From Nitrososphaerota archaeon (GTDB lineage Archaea; Thermoproteota; Nitrososphaeria; Nitrososphaerales; Nitrosopumilaceae), in contig JAUWQG010000004.1 in NCBI GenBank assembly GCA_030611185.1, positions 1 to 24,736 of the forward strand: a DNA stretch of 24,736 nucleotides. The letters run 5' to 3'. The notes under the pieces were generated by a model that saw only the letters and a program-made list of their open reading frames with translations, did no database searches and was not told the DNA's origin. A program made the position numbers and the translations under genes. Below, in pieces: positions 7,745 to 15,706 of the stretch (the stretch's first letter is position 1; each line of letters opens with the position of its first letter).

Positions 7745-8839
7745 CTATACGCCCTCTGGCTTCAATAAGATTTTGCCAAAGAGTCCTTTTCCTGATAGCA
7801 TCTTGTTATGGGCTTCAGCTGCTTGCTCAAATGAATAAACAGAATCAATTGCTGCTTTGATCTTTCCTTGTCCCATCCAATATAGTGCTTGGTCAAGTTC
7901 TGCTTTTGTTCCTTGAGTTGAACCTAAGATGTTAGTTCCTTTAAAGAATACATGTCTTAGGTCAATCTTTGCATCATATCCTGTAGTTGCACCACATGAT
8001 ACCATTGTTGCACCATACTTTAGCAATGTTAGTTGTTTGTTAAAGTGAGTTTCACCTATGTGATCAAATGAAACATCGACTCCAGGAGCTTCACCTTTTT
8101 TCTTGGCTATTTCTTTTGTGATACCTCTTACTTCTTTATGCCAATCTTCTTTTCTGTGATCTACTGCAAAATCGGCTCCAAGTTCGAGACATTTGTCTAG
8201 TTTGTCTGGACTTGCAGTGGCAATTACATCACAGTTGTATAATTTTGCTATCTGAATTCCAAAGCTTCCAACTCCAGAACCACCGCCCATAATCAATACA
8301 GTTTGACCAGGTGTAATCTTTGCTCTGCCCACAAGCATATGCCATGATGTTAATAATGTCATTGAAGCAGCTGCTGCATCATCATAGGATACATTTTCTG
8401 GAATTTTTGAAATATTCACTTCTGGTAAATGAGTGACTTCTTGAAAGGCACCCCATGTTGGGCCTGTTTGAAATCCCCAAATCATTCTTTTAGTACAATC
8501 AAATTCTCTTCCGTCTGTACATGCTTTGCATACTCTACATGACATGTTAGAATGGGAAACTACTCTGTCTCCAACTTTGATATTCTTTACATCCTCACCG
8601 ACAGCGATTACATCTCCAGCGGCATCAGAACCTGAAACGTGTGGTAGAGGAACTGGAACTGGTTGTCCTCTCATTCCCCAAATATCATTATAATTTAGGG
8701 CAGCTGCTTTAACATTAAAGACTACTTCATCTGCTTTTGGTTTTGGTTCATCTAAATCCTGGACTTTGAGGATTTTAGCAAAATTATCATCTGGTGCGTA
8801 TTCATTGTAAACTACAGCTTTCATAGGTTTTTTGGTCAC
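7745..8839 (-). CDS. MDR-family (zinc-type) NADPH reductase, possibly enoyl-/acryloyl-CoA reductase
   Basis: The 364-residue medium-chain dehydrogenase/reductase has a GroES-like N-terminal half and a Rossmann half (GGGSGVGSFG, 185-194). The structural zinc lobe is intact, with Cys101, Cys104, Cys107 and Cys115. The usual catalytic zinc Cys is replaced in LNYNDIWGMRG (48-58), as in quinone oxidoreductase and enoyl-CoA reductases of the superfamily. The segment IWGFQTGPTWGAFQEV resembles the corresponding region of crotonyl-CoA carboxylase/reductases. Reduction of an enoyl-CoA such as acryloyl-CoA is therefore a fair hypothesis, because the hydroxypropionate/hydroxybutyrate carbon-fixation cycle of these archaea needs such a step. 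It is the first gene of a pair with the CitE-like lyase. Substrate unproven. Confidence 0.82.
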   Translation of the reverse strand: MTKKPMKAVVYNEYAPDDNFAKILKVQDLDEPKPKADEVVFNVKAAALNYNDIWGMRGQPVPVPLPHVSGSDAAGDVIAVGEDVKNIKVGDRVVSHSNMSCRVCKACTDGREFDCTKRMIWGFQTGPTWGAFQEVTHLPEVNISKIPENVSYDDAAAASMTLLTSWHMLVGRAKITPGQTVLIMGGGSGVGSFGIQIAKLYNCDVIATASPDKLDKCLELGADFAVDHRKEDWHKEVRGITKEIAKKKGEAPGVDVSFDHIGETHFNKQLTLLKYGATMVSCGATTGYDAKIDLRHVFFKGTNILGSTQGTKAELDQALYWMGQGKIKAAIDSVYSFEQAAEAHNKMLSGKGLFGKILLKPEGV

Positions 8840-8866
8840 TAACCCATAATTATATTTTATCTGGGT

Positions 8867-9157
8867 TTATCTTCGATTTATCTTAAAATCTCGTTTTGGT
8901 TGCTGAATTGCTAACAATATTTGTTTTAGTTGATCGTCAGTTAAAGGAGATCGTACCTTTCCTTGGGAAGCCATCCCAATAAGATATTGTTCTACATGGT
9001 TTGATAATTCAGGTTTTGCCATTTTGATATTGTTTAAACGCATTCTTGCTTCTGATGAAAGAATTTGTTTTAGGATATTTTCTTTTTGTGCGTTAAATTC
9101 TTCTTCGTTTACTGGTGGTTGTCTTTCTTGCGATTCGTCAGCGTCAGGAAAACTCAT
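8867..9157 (-). CDS. PDCD5-like DNA-binding protein
   Basis: The 96-residue protein matches the archaeal/eukaryotic PDCD5 (TFAR19) family. It has a helical core with ILKQILSSEARMRLNNIKMAKPEL, VEQYLIGMASQGKVRSPLTDDQLKQIL at about 52-78, and the basic C-terminal KRDFKINRR. Family members bind DNA or act as small helper proteins; the precise archaeal role is not settled. It begins 7 nt after the S19e stop codon, so the two form an operon, as is common in archaeal genomes. The N-terminal acidic stretch (DADESQERQPPVNEEE) is likely disordered. Confidence 0.9.
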   Translation of the reverse strand: MSFPDADESQERQPPVNEEEFNAQKENILKQILSSEARMRLNNIKMAKPELSNHVEQYLIGMASQGKVRSPLTDDQLKQILLAIQQPKRDFKINRR

Positions 9158-9164
9158 TTTAAAT

Positions 9165-9617
9165 CTAAGAATAAATTTTTAATTTAGGATTTTCAGTGAT
9201 TAGTTCTTTTAGAATTTCTGTGGCTAGTCTATCAAGTTTTTGCATTCCTTGTTTGGAAATTCTACGACCTTTCTTTTCGACTTTTTCAACATAGCCTAAC
9301 TTTTCTAAACCTTGAATTGCATTTCTAATAATTGCGCCACCAGCATCTTTGTGATGTGCGGCTCCATATCCTGATGGTCTTCCACCACCATACACATTTC
9401 TTAATTCGTTAATTCCAATAGGACCATTAAGGTAAATTTTTCTCATAATTGATGCGCATCTTGTATGCCACCAATCTCTATTTTGAGGAGGTTTGTCTGC
9501 ATGAGCACCTGTTTTTACAAATGAAGTCCAAGAAGGAGCAGTAATATCTTCATTTTTTAAAATGTCAGCTAATCTACTAATCAATACATCAGGTGGGACA
9601 TCATGCACTTTTGCCAT
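9165..9617 (-). CDS. rps19e: 30S ribosomal protein S19e
   Basis: The 150-residue protein matches the archaeal/eukaryotic small-subunit protein eS19. Signatures are the N-terminal VHDVPPDVLISRLADILK, the segment PSWTSFVKTGAHADKPPQ, DWWHTRCASIMRKIYLNGPIG with the conserved Trp pair, and YGGGRPSGYGAAHHKDAGG. It adopts a winged-helix-like fold and is needed for small-subunit maturation. A TATA box (TTTATAAG on the minus strand) lies about 29 nt upstream, giving a leaderless transcript shared with the PDCD5-like gene. Confidence 0.97.
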   Translation of the reverse strand: MAKVHDVPPDVLISRLADILKNEDITAPSWTSFVKTGAHADKPPQNRDWWHTRCASIMRKIYLNGPIGINELRNVYGGGRPSGYGAAHHKDAGGAIIRNAIQGLEKLGYVEKVEKKGRRISKQGMQKLDRLATEILKELITENPKLKIYS

Positions 9618-9956
9618 GAAGTGAAAAAGTCTGGAATCGTCTTATAAATCATTGAGGCATTCAGTCAAGTTTCTTAAAGATATTCAAGCACAAATTGAGT
9701 TGATCGGAATTTTATTTTTCTTCGGGTTCTTTTGCCTTGTCTCTAACACTTTTCATTATACAGAACTTGCGTAAAGTGTTCATTATTCCCATGAGGTTTA
9801 CAAATCCTGAAAGAACTTAAGCTTATTGAAAAATAATGATTTTAGAATGTAAATTCCATTTAAGGTATTGGAGAGTTTATCGGATCTTAGAAAAAATAGT
9901 ATTCATACCTCCTTTCACGCTTAAGAATTTCGCTTTATGGTACTAGAAAATTAAGA
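9618..9956. other. Intergenic stretch: S19e promoter, otherwise nothing recognised
   Basis: The 339-bp gap contains the S19e TATA element at 9641-9648. I scanned it for RNA genes and short frames. A plus-strand frame from the TTG at 9652 and another from the ATG at 9837 encode about 40 and 36 residues, but neither has a convincing promoter position or motif. No clear tRNA, repeat or stable hairpin was seen. Confidence 0.5.
9641..9648 (-). promoter_or_regulatory. TATA element of the rps19e operon
   Basis: On the minus strand this reads TTTATAAG, about 29 nt upstream of the S19e ATG at 9617, the expected distance for a leaderless mRNA. Confidence 0.65.
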
Positions 9957-10256
9957 TTATTTTCTGGGTCTTCGGCGAGGATTTTTCTCATAATATTTTT
10001 CAACATTTTCATTCCATTGTTTATTTTCTGATAAACGTGAGCGAGCATGAGGTCTTTTGCCATTATTTGAAAGAATTTCACTATATTTTTCATAGAAGCT
10101 GTCTGTTTCAGTAATCAAAACATCTAGAAATTTAGAAGCATCTAGAGCCTCCATGCCTTTAGGATCTCTATGAGCCATAATCAATTTAACTAGTGTCTCA
10201 ATCTTTGCTATTTTTATTCTATATTCACTGAGAACTCTATGTTCAAAAGAAATCAT
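9957..10256 (-). CDS. Small basic protein of unknown function
   Basis: I do not recognise this 99-residue protein. The N-terminal two-thirds looks helical (VLSEYRIKIAKIETLVKLIM, then DASKFLDVLITETDSFYEKYSEIL). The C-terminal third is highly basic, ending ENVEKYYEKNPRRRPRK, which suggests nucleic-acid or ribosome contact. There are no Cys, signal or membrane segments. It lies alone between the S19e and RNase P protein genes on the same strand. No clear TATA element was found at leaderless distance. The composition is like a real protein and no competing frame is better. Confidence 0.62.
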   Translation of the reverse strand: MISFEHRVLSEYRIKIAKIETLVKLIMAHRDPKGMEALDASKFLDVLITETDSFYEKYSEILSNNGKRPHARSRLSENKQWNENVEKYYEKNPRRRPRK

Positions 10257-10559
10257 TTCATTTTGAAGTGTAATGCACTAGTGTATGTTCATTTCGGTTC
10301 CCATAAGAAAGTCAAAAGCTATCTTTTATCTTATCTATATCAAAAAATAATTTCAAAATTATTATTAAAAATTAGACTAGTCAGGTAAAATTATTGCAAT
10401 AATCGTAGCTATACTTACTGTCAAACCAACTATTGATAGTTTATTTTTTATATTCCATTTTTTATTGATTGGAATTTTTACAAAAATGTTTTTTGTATCA
10501 ATGGAATATTTGAAAGACCTGTCAATTCTACCACTTTACAAAAAATAATTTCTAATGAA
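10257..10559. other. Intergenic stretch with an incomplete small membrane-protein frame
   Basis: The 303-bp gap carries an open minus-strand frame from 10535 to 10377 (52 codons). It encodes a polar stretch (FKYSIDTKNIFVKIPINKKW) followed by one membrane segment (LSIVGLTVSIATIIAIILP) and a stop. No ATG, GTG or TTG precedes the membrane segment. A GTG at 10534 opens a different frame that ends near 10480. It may be a frameshifted or otherwise decayed tail-anchored protein, or chance. Nothing else was recognised here. Confidence 0.4.
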
Positions 10560-10862
10560 CTATTGAGGAATTATTTTGCGATAAGTATGTCCACAAAAAT
10601 TACACGTGATTCTGATCGACTTGATTGATGCTCTACCCAATCTAATTTTTGAATTTATTCCAGGAGCTATGAAGGATTTACATTTTTTACAAAATACAAT
10701 TCGAAGAATGTAAGGCATTCTAATGTTGTACTTTGTGCTGATTCGTCGTGCAATCTGTGCATGTCTTTGAGAAAGTTCTGGGTTTGTTCGTGCATTTGAA
10801 ATTGCATTATCTATTAGAATTTGCATTCTCTCTAAGGCGATTTTTCTAACGACTGGTTTCAC
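10560..10862 (-). CDS. rnp4: RNase P protein component 4 (Rpp21/Rpr2)
   Basis: The 100-residue protein is the zinc-ribbon subunit of archaeal RNase P, which removes the 5' leader from pre-tRNA. The N-terminal helices (ALERMQILIDNAI, then SQRHAQIARRISTKYNIRMP) match the family. The zinc ribbon uses Cys58, Cys61, Cys87 and Cys90, with the connecting INSKIRLGRASIKSIRITC typical of Rpp21. A tRNA gene follows upstream on the same strand 48 bp away, a fitting but probably coincidental neighbour. Length is normal for archaeal homologues. Confidence 0.92.
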   Translation of the reverse strand: MKPVVRKIALERMQILIDNAISNARTNPELSQRHAQIARRISTKYNIRMPYILRIVFCKKCKSFIAPGINSKIRLGRASIKSIRITCNFCGHTYRKIIPQ

Positions 10863-10910
10863 ATCTTCAATTCATAGTTCACCTAAAAATTGGTTCTTAT
10901 TTGAAAAAAT

Positions 10911-10983
10911 GCAGTCAGCGGGATTCGAACCCGCGTCACAGGGTTGGAAACCCCGAATACTAACCAGGCTATACTATGACTGC
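10911..10983 (-). tRNA. tRNA-Gly (anticodon UCC)
   Basis: Read on the minus strand, the 73-nt sequence folds as a full cloverleaf. It has a 7-bp acceptor (GCAGTCA with TGACTGC), a D arm with the GGTTA loop, an anticodon stem CGGGG/CCCTG with loop TTTCCAA giving anticodon TCC, and a T arm GCGGG/CCCGC with loop TTCGAAT. The 3' CCA is not encoded. No intron is present. It reads GGA codons. Confidence 0.96.
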
Positions 10984-11005
10984 ACAAAAAAGAAAACAAA
11001 ATTTC

Positions 11006-11674
11006 CTACATAAAAATGGTTTTTTCGTATTCATAGAGCAATCGTGCCACTACAACATGAGCCTCTAAGGAAGAATCATCTATTGAAATCATTTGATTGA
11101 TTCTGCTTTGTATGGCATTAGAGAAATGCCCTTTTTGGAATCCACCAACTACTAAACAACAATTCTCAGGTATTTCAGAGATAGTATTTTCAAACGAGTG
11201 TTTTTCTCCTTTGCTTGATAAGCCTATTACTTTTGAAGGTTTTATTTCATCAATCAATTCTGAAAAAGATTTTTCTTTTAATTCTAATAATACATTTCCA
11301 TTGGATTCAATAGTTTTTTCTAAAAATAATTTTTCTATCAATCCTTCAAATCTGTGATACGACTTTGGAATGTGGACATTTTCTCCAACATAAATTATCT
11401 TATCATCAATAGTGTGAACGTAAATTTTGATTTTATTTTTTGTGTACAAAGGAATTGTTGTTGCCTCTAAGATACAAAAATGAACCAGATCAGGTCTTCC
11501 CCGTTTTATTTCATCACTTATTCCTTTCATTGCAGCAAAATGCCAAGAATTATCAAGTAAAATTTCAGATGTTCTCTTGCCAAGTTTTTGTGCATGTGAA
11601 ATTACTGAAGGATGTGAACTCAATTCTTTAGGTACTAGCTCTAGAGAAGATTCAGTTAGAATTAGAGAAATCAT
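11006..11674 (-). CDS. nep1: Nep1 (Emg1) rRNA pseudouridine N1-methyltransferase
   Basis: Nep1 methylates a pseudouridine of 16S rRNA in a conserved loop and assists small-subunit assembly. The 222-residue SPOUT-class protein shows LILTESSLELVPKEL at the N-terminus, LLDNSWHFAAM, the RNA-binding KRGRPDLVHF near 57-66, VHTIDDKIIYVGENVHIP, YHRFEGLIEKL, and the SAM-binding VVGGFQKGHFS. The C-terminal EAHVVVARLLYEYE closes the knot. The upstream TIM-barrel gene ends 1 nt before its start, so the two are transcribed together even though they have no evident functional tie. Confidence 0.93.
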   Translation of the reverse strand: MISLILTESSLELVPKELSSHPSVISHAQKLGKRTSEILLDNSWHFAAMKGISDEIKRGRPDLVHFCILEATTIPLYTKNKIKIYVHTIDDKIIYVGENVHIPKSYHRFEGLIEKLFLEKTIESNGNVLLELKEKSFSELIDEIKPSKVIGLSSKGEKHSFENTISEIPENCCLVVGGFQKGHFSNAIQSRINQMISIDDSSLEAHVVVARLLYEYEKTIFM

Positions 11675-11675
11675 T

Positions 11676-12797
11676 TTAATTTATCATTTCTATTTGGTTT
11701 TTAAATTCATTCCATCCAGGTTTTGGATTTCCATTAACATCAACGAGACCTGCACTACAGATGTAGTGGTTTAATCTTTCAATAATATATTCACTGCTTC
11801 CAAATCCAGAACCTCCTCCTACACTGATGCTCTCATCACCAATTTCTTGTTGTTCTGTAGCACACGTACCCTCTGGCCTATCATATTGCCTGTACCAAGT
11901 TAAAAATTCAATTTCTGACTCGTTTTCTGAATAAAATTCAAATAATTTTTCCAAAAAATCTTTCTGAGATGTATTGTTTCCGCCTACAAAATTAGATGTA
12001 CTCCAGCTAGTCTCAAAGAATCCAATCTTTTTGTTTGGTACAATTTCAAAAACTTTTTTTAAATCTTCTTTGGCCTCTAGAGGAGTTTTTACAATATCAT
12101 TTAGGGGATCAACTGGAGAATATGAAAATGCAACAAAATCACCAAGTGCCAAGTCACTAACAATATGCCCCAAGTCTTTGTTCAATACATGATGTAATGC
12201 AAACGAGTTTCCAAACTTTACATCAGGATGTTTTTCTTTTAGTTTATCATAAACTCCAGAAAACAACTCCTTGTATACTGGAATGTTTTGCTCATAGTAG
12301 CGAAATTGAGATTCTGTCTCACCTGCAATAATAACAGAATCTACAATATGATATCGTGAGAGAATTTCATCAAGAATATTTACGAGTCTTTCCTCTCCAA
12401 TAGAGTTGATAGATGGTCTTCCTATCCAATCAGGAAATGGACCTAGTGTTTCTCCATTAATTACGGAAAAGAAGAGCGTTACTTTGAGATTGTTTTTTTC
12501 ATTTAATCCCATCAGGACATCTGATTGACTCCAATCAAATTCGCCTCGTTGTGGTTCAATAATATTCCAAAATAGATAGACATTGCTTCTACCTATTGCA
12601 GTAGATGAAGCATCTGAATAGATTTCATCTAATTGTTGTAATGATACTGATTGACTAGGTGAATTAATCACAAGACCAATTTTTTCATTATGTTTTTGTG
12701 AAGTGATAATTTCTGAATCAGGTAAGGTCAAAACTGTAGCTGCCAGCGCAATAATTACTGCTATGCCTAGAGCCACGCCTAGAATTATCTTGTTCAC
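11676..12797 (-). CDS. Membrane-anchored TIM-barrel glycoside-hydrolase-like protein
   Basis: The 373-residue protein begins with one hydrophobic segment (residues 3-24) after a short basic start, which should export and anchor it. The rest looks like a clan GH-A type barrel: NVYLFWNIIEPQRGEFDW (72-89) is the usual W-x-x-EP-x-x-G-x-F-x-W segment. Glu160/Glu162 in IIAGETES are acid/base candidates, and Glu262 in GFFETSWS at a late strand is a nucleophile candidate. There is a disordered Gly/Ser patch (SVGGGSGFGSS) and two Cys near the C-terminus. Substrate and activity are unknown; ammonia oxidisers are not known polysaccharide feeders, so a role in cell-surface glycan turnover is a guess. It precedes nep1 by 1 nt. 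Confidence 0.72.
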   Translation of the reverse strand: MNKIILGVALGIAVIIALAATVLTLPDSEIITSQKHNEKIGLVINSPSQSVSLQQLDEIYSDASSTAIGRSNVYLFWNIIEPQRGEFDWSQSDVLMGLNEKNNLKVTLFFSVINGETLGPFPDWIGRPSINSIGEERLVNILDEILSRYHIVDSVIIAGETESQFRYYEQNIPVYKELFSGVYDKLKEKHPDVKFGNSFALHHVLNKDLGHIVSDLALGDFVAFSYSPVDPLNDIVKTPLEAKEDLKKVFEIVPNKKIGFFETSWSTSNFVGGNNTSQKDFLEKLFEFYSENESEIEFLTWYRQYDRPEGTCATEQQEIGDESISVGGGSGFGSSEYIIERLNHYICSAGLVDVNGNPKPGWNEFKNQIEMIN

Positions 12798-12843
12798 ACT
12801 GATTGAAAAAGAAAAGAAAGTAAAAAAGTTGTGATTGTGTTAT

Positions 12844-15495
12844 CTATCCTGAAGTACAGCCGCTGTACCCACATTCTATGCAGATACTGCAACCTTCTAC
12901 AAAGACCAGATTGTTTCTACATGTTGGACATAAACGATCTTCAGATACTTCTTCTTGTCTTTGTGGTTCGTCTGAAATTTCTTCCTCATGAACTTTGATT
13001 TCCAAGGAGGCATTTACTTGAGATTTGATGTATGGATTTGTAATTGTTCTACTTACATACTCTGTAATATGCTGACTTGGAGTTACATCAAATGTTTTTT
13101 TGGCGTTTTCACTAGTCATGTGAAGTACTTGTTTATGTCTAGAGCCATCACGATATACTGTGATTCCTTTTAGTCCCAATTCATGGGCCAACAAGTATGC
13201 TGACTTTACATCTTCTGCGGTAACATCATATGGCATGTTGATTGTTTTTGCAATTGCATTTCCAATCCAGTTTTGCCAAACACCTTGAGCCATTAAATGA
13301 TCAGCCCAATGGATATCCATTGCAGTGACAAAGACATCTTGCATCCATTGTGGAATTTCCTCGAGTCCTTTCAGGGATCCATAGTTGTCTGCTATCTTTG
13401 CAAGTATTTCATCAGTATACAATCCATTTTCTTTGAGAGTTTGTTCGACAATCTTGTTGGTATAGAAGAATCGTCCAACGGTCACTCTTTTCTCAAAAAC
13501 AAGTGCAAATGCTGGTTCCATTCCATTTGAACAATCAGCTATCATAGAGAGAGTTCCTGTTGGTGCTACTGTTGTAGTCAACACATTTCTAATTCCATAA
13601 ACTTTGATTTTTTCAATTAATGCATCCCACTCATAGGAATGGGAGTCTTTTGATGTTTCATAGTACCCTGCAATTGGAATCTTTCCTTCAGGATATTCAG
13701 TTTTAGAGCATAGTGGGAATTCACCACGAGACTTTGCAAGGGCAACACTTTCCTCCATAGAATAGTATGTTAGTGCTTCAGAGAGTTTTGATTGAAGTTC
13801 ATATCCTTGAGGTGAATTGTATGGAATCTTTAATTTGTATAACAAATCTGCTACACCCATTACACCTAATCCAATTCTACGAGATTCTTTTGATGCAATG
13901 TTGATCTCAGCTACAGGATAATTATTCACATCAATAATATTATCCAAGAATCTTGTTGTTTTTCTAATGGTTTCTTCGTATCTTTGCCAATCGAATTCAT
14001 ATTCCCCATCTGCTTTTCTTTTTACAAGATTTACCAGATTGATAGAACCTAGATTGCATGATTCGTATGGGTAAAGACTCTGTTCGCCACATGGATTTGT
14101 TGCTCTTAATGGAGCTTGTCTTGCCTTTGCAAATACGTTGTATTTGTTAATTTGATCAAAAAAGATCAAACCAGGCTCTGCACTCTTCCATGCAGATAAT
14201 GCTATGAGATCAATTAATTGGTGTGCATTAATTTCCTTTACTGGTTTTTTATCACGTGGACTACGTAGCATGTAATTACCGTCTTCAGTATTTACAAGTG
14301 AATTCCAAAAGTCTTCCCAGATTCCAACACTGACATTAAAGTTCTCAAGAATTCCAGGTTGTGTTTTATTTGTAATGAATTTTTCAACATCAGGATGCCA
14401 TGCTTCAATGATTCCCATGTTAGCACCTCTTCTCTTTCCTCCTTGTTTAACAACTTCAGTGACAGTGTTTATGATATTCATGAAGGACACTGGTCCTGAT
14501 GCAACACCAGATGTTGATGCAACAATATCACCTTCTTCTCGAAGATCAGAGTAATTGATTCCAACTCCTCCGCCAGATTTGAAGATTAGTGCTGCATCAG
14601 ATGTAGATTTCATGATTTGTTCCATTTCATCTTTCATTCCAAGGACAAAACATGCTGAGAGCTGTCCTAATCTACCGCCTGCATTCATCATTGTAGGTGA
14701 ATTTGGAAGAAAGTCCTGAGCTGTCATTAACTCCATGTATTCTGTGATTCTATCTGCATACGAATCTAATTTCTTGGCTGCAATCAGTGTAAGTAATTCC
14801 TTAAAGCTTACTTTCATCTGGCCTTTGCTGGCAAGAGTGACATAGTGATTTATCAGCGATCTGAAATGCCATTTGTTTAGAAAATAATCTCCAACTTTGA
14901 ATTTGTAGTCAAAGGCATCTAGTTTTTCAAGATAGTTGTTTGCTTCTTCAATATTTTGAGTGATATTTCCTGATTTATCAAAGACTTGAGCATCATATAG
15001 AATATCACCCATACCTACCAAAATTGCGACTCGCTCAAACATCTGAGTAGGTGTCTCAGTAATCTCATTTTTTCCATTTCTGAAAAGATATCTTGATGCT
15101 AAAACTCTAAGACAATTTAGGTCAAATTTCTTTGAGACAGGATCCAAAGCCTTGGCGTTTAATACTTTCATCTTTTCATTTCTTAATTTTCTTCTTTCGT
15201 GTCTGTAAACGATATAGGCTTTTGCGATATCACTATTACCACTATCAATTAGTGTAGATTCTACAATATCTTGAATATCCTCAACACTAGGTGCTCTTGT
15301 GTTAGTGAATCCTTGCTCAACTAATTTTTGTACAACTCTATTTGCAAGTTGGTCTGCTAGCGCACGATCGGCTTTAGATGTGGCTGCTAATGCCATAAAG
15401 ATGGCATTTGAAATTTTATTTTCATTAAAATCCGTTACTGCGCCACTGCGCTTACGGATCTCATTGATAGTACTTTCGATTTGTGAATTATCCAA
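12844..15495 (-). CDS. nrdJ: Class II (adenosylcobalamin-dependent) ribonucleotide reductase
   Basis: This enzyme reduces ribonucleotides to deoxyribonucleotides using a 5'-deoxyadenosyl radical from coenzyme B12 and needs no oxygen. The 883-residue protein has an N-terminal ATP-cone (about 15-105) for allosteric control. The catalytic barrel carries the thiyl Cys469 and base Glu471 in NPCGE, the redox pair Cys282 (LSACFVLGM) and Cys480 (SCNLGSINL), and PTGTLSMIADCSNGMEPAF further on. The C-terminal Cys cluster (CPTCRN, then CSICIECGYSGC) re-reduces the site. All key residues are present. A TATA-like element and a GGAGAG site precede the ATG. The gene lies downstream of a NrdD-like regulator candidate on the same strand, with repeats in between. 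Confidence 0.95.
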   Translation of the reverse strand: MDNSQIESTINEIRKRSGAVTDFNENKISNAIFMALAATSKADRALADQLANRVVQKLVEQGFTNTRAPSVEDIQDIVESTLIDSGNSDIAKAYIVYRHERRKLRNEKMKVLNAKALDPVSKKFDLNCLRVLASRYLFRNGKNEITETPTQMFERVAILVGMGDILYDAQVFDKSGNITQNIEEANNYLEKLDAFDYKFKVGDYFLNKWHFRSLINHYVTLASKGQMKVSFKELLTLIAAKKLDSYADRITEYMELMTAQDFLPNSPTMMNAGGRLGQLSACFVLGMKDEMEQIMKSTSDAALIFKSGGGVGINYSDLREEGDIVASTSGVASGPVSFMNIINTVTEVVKQGGKRRGANMGIIEAWHPDVEKFITNKTQPGILENFNVSVGIWEDFWNSLVNTEDGNYMLRSPRDKKPVKEINAHQLIDLIALSAWKSAEPGLIFFDQINKYNVFAKARQAPLRATNPCGEQSLYPYESCNLGSINLVNLVKRKADGEYEFDWQRYEETIRKTTRFLDNIIDVNNYPVAEINIASKESRRIGLGVMGVADLLYKLKIPYNSPQGYELQSKLSEALTYYSMEESVALAKSRGEFPLCSKTEYPEGKIPIAGYYETSKDSHSYEWDALIEKIKVYGIRNVLTTTVAPTGTLSMIADCSNGMEPAFALVFEKRVTVGRFFYTNKIVEQTLKENGLYTDEILAKIADNYGSLKGLEEIPQWMQDVFVTAMDIHWADHLMAQGVWQNWIGNAIAKTINMPYDVTAEDVKSAYLLAHELGLKGITVYRDGSRHKQVLHMTSENAKKTFDVTPSQHITEYVSRTITNPYIKSQVNASLEIKVHEEEISDEPQRQEEVSEDRLCPTCRNNLVFVEGCSICIECGYSGCTSG

Positions 15496-15502
15496 TAATA
15501 AT

Positions 15503-15508
15503 CTCTCC
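15503..15508 (-). promoter_or_regulatory. Probable ribosome binding site of nrdJ
   Basis: The minus strand reads GGAGAG, 7 nt before the ATG at 15495. This purine-rich site is at normal Shine-Dalgarno distance. It contrasts with the leaderless neighbours and supports the chosen start. Confidence 0.5.
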
Positions 15509-15529
15509 GCAAGGCTTAGAATTAATGTG

Positions 15530-15537
15530 GATATAAC
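15530..15537 (-). promoter_or_regulatory. TATA-like element of nrdJ
   Basis: The minus strand has GTTATATC here, about 35-41 nt before the nrdJ ATG. This would start the mRNA near 15508 and leave a short leader with the GGAGAG site. Confidence 0.4.
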
Positions 15538-15557
15538 TTGTGTGCTCGAAAATTTTT

Positions 15558-15690
15558 GATCTTGTCCCTTTCGTTAGTCAATTTTTTTAACACCGGTACT
15601 ATGAAATTCATACCGGCACAACATATTCAATGTACGATGATCGTGAAATCATAAATAGTCAAAATTTTCTGTTAACCGATCGTAAATAGT
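15558..15690. promoter_or_regulatory. Palindromes and GATC sites upstream of nrdJ (candidate operators)
   Basis: The 211-bp gap before nrdJ holds several symmetric elements. ACCGGTAC (15592-15599) and ACCGGCAC (15612-15619) are direct copies 20 bp apart and flank a palindrome, TATGAAATTCATA (15600-15612). ACGATGATCGT (15634-15644) is an 11-bp palindrome and CGATCG lies at 15677-15682. AAATAGT occurs at 15653 and 15684. GATC occurs at 15558, 15639 and 15678. The TTTTTGATCT at 15553-15562 is also found in the GATC array upstream of the neighbouring fusion gene. These are likely binding sites for one or more regulators; the assignment is an inference. Confidence 0.5.
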
Positions 15691-15706
15691 TTTGAACTTA
15701 CGAATT

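Noticed and set aside
9652..9774. Plus-strand frame of 40 residues from TTG, with a hydrophobic stretch
   Set aside because: The nearby TATA element would start transcription about 20 nt inside the frame, and no motif or conservation can be seen. The element fits S19e on the other strand.
9837..9947. Plus-strand 36-residue ATG frame
   Set aside because: No promoter, ribosome site or recognisable sequence pattern; likely chance.
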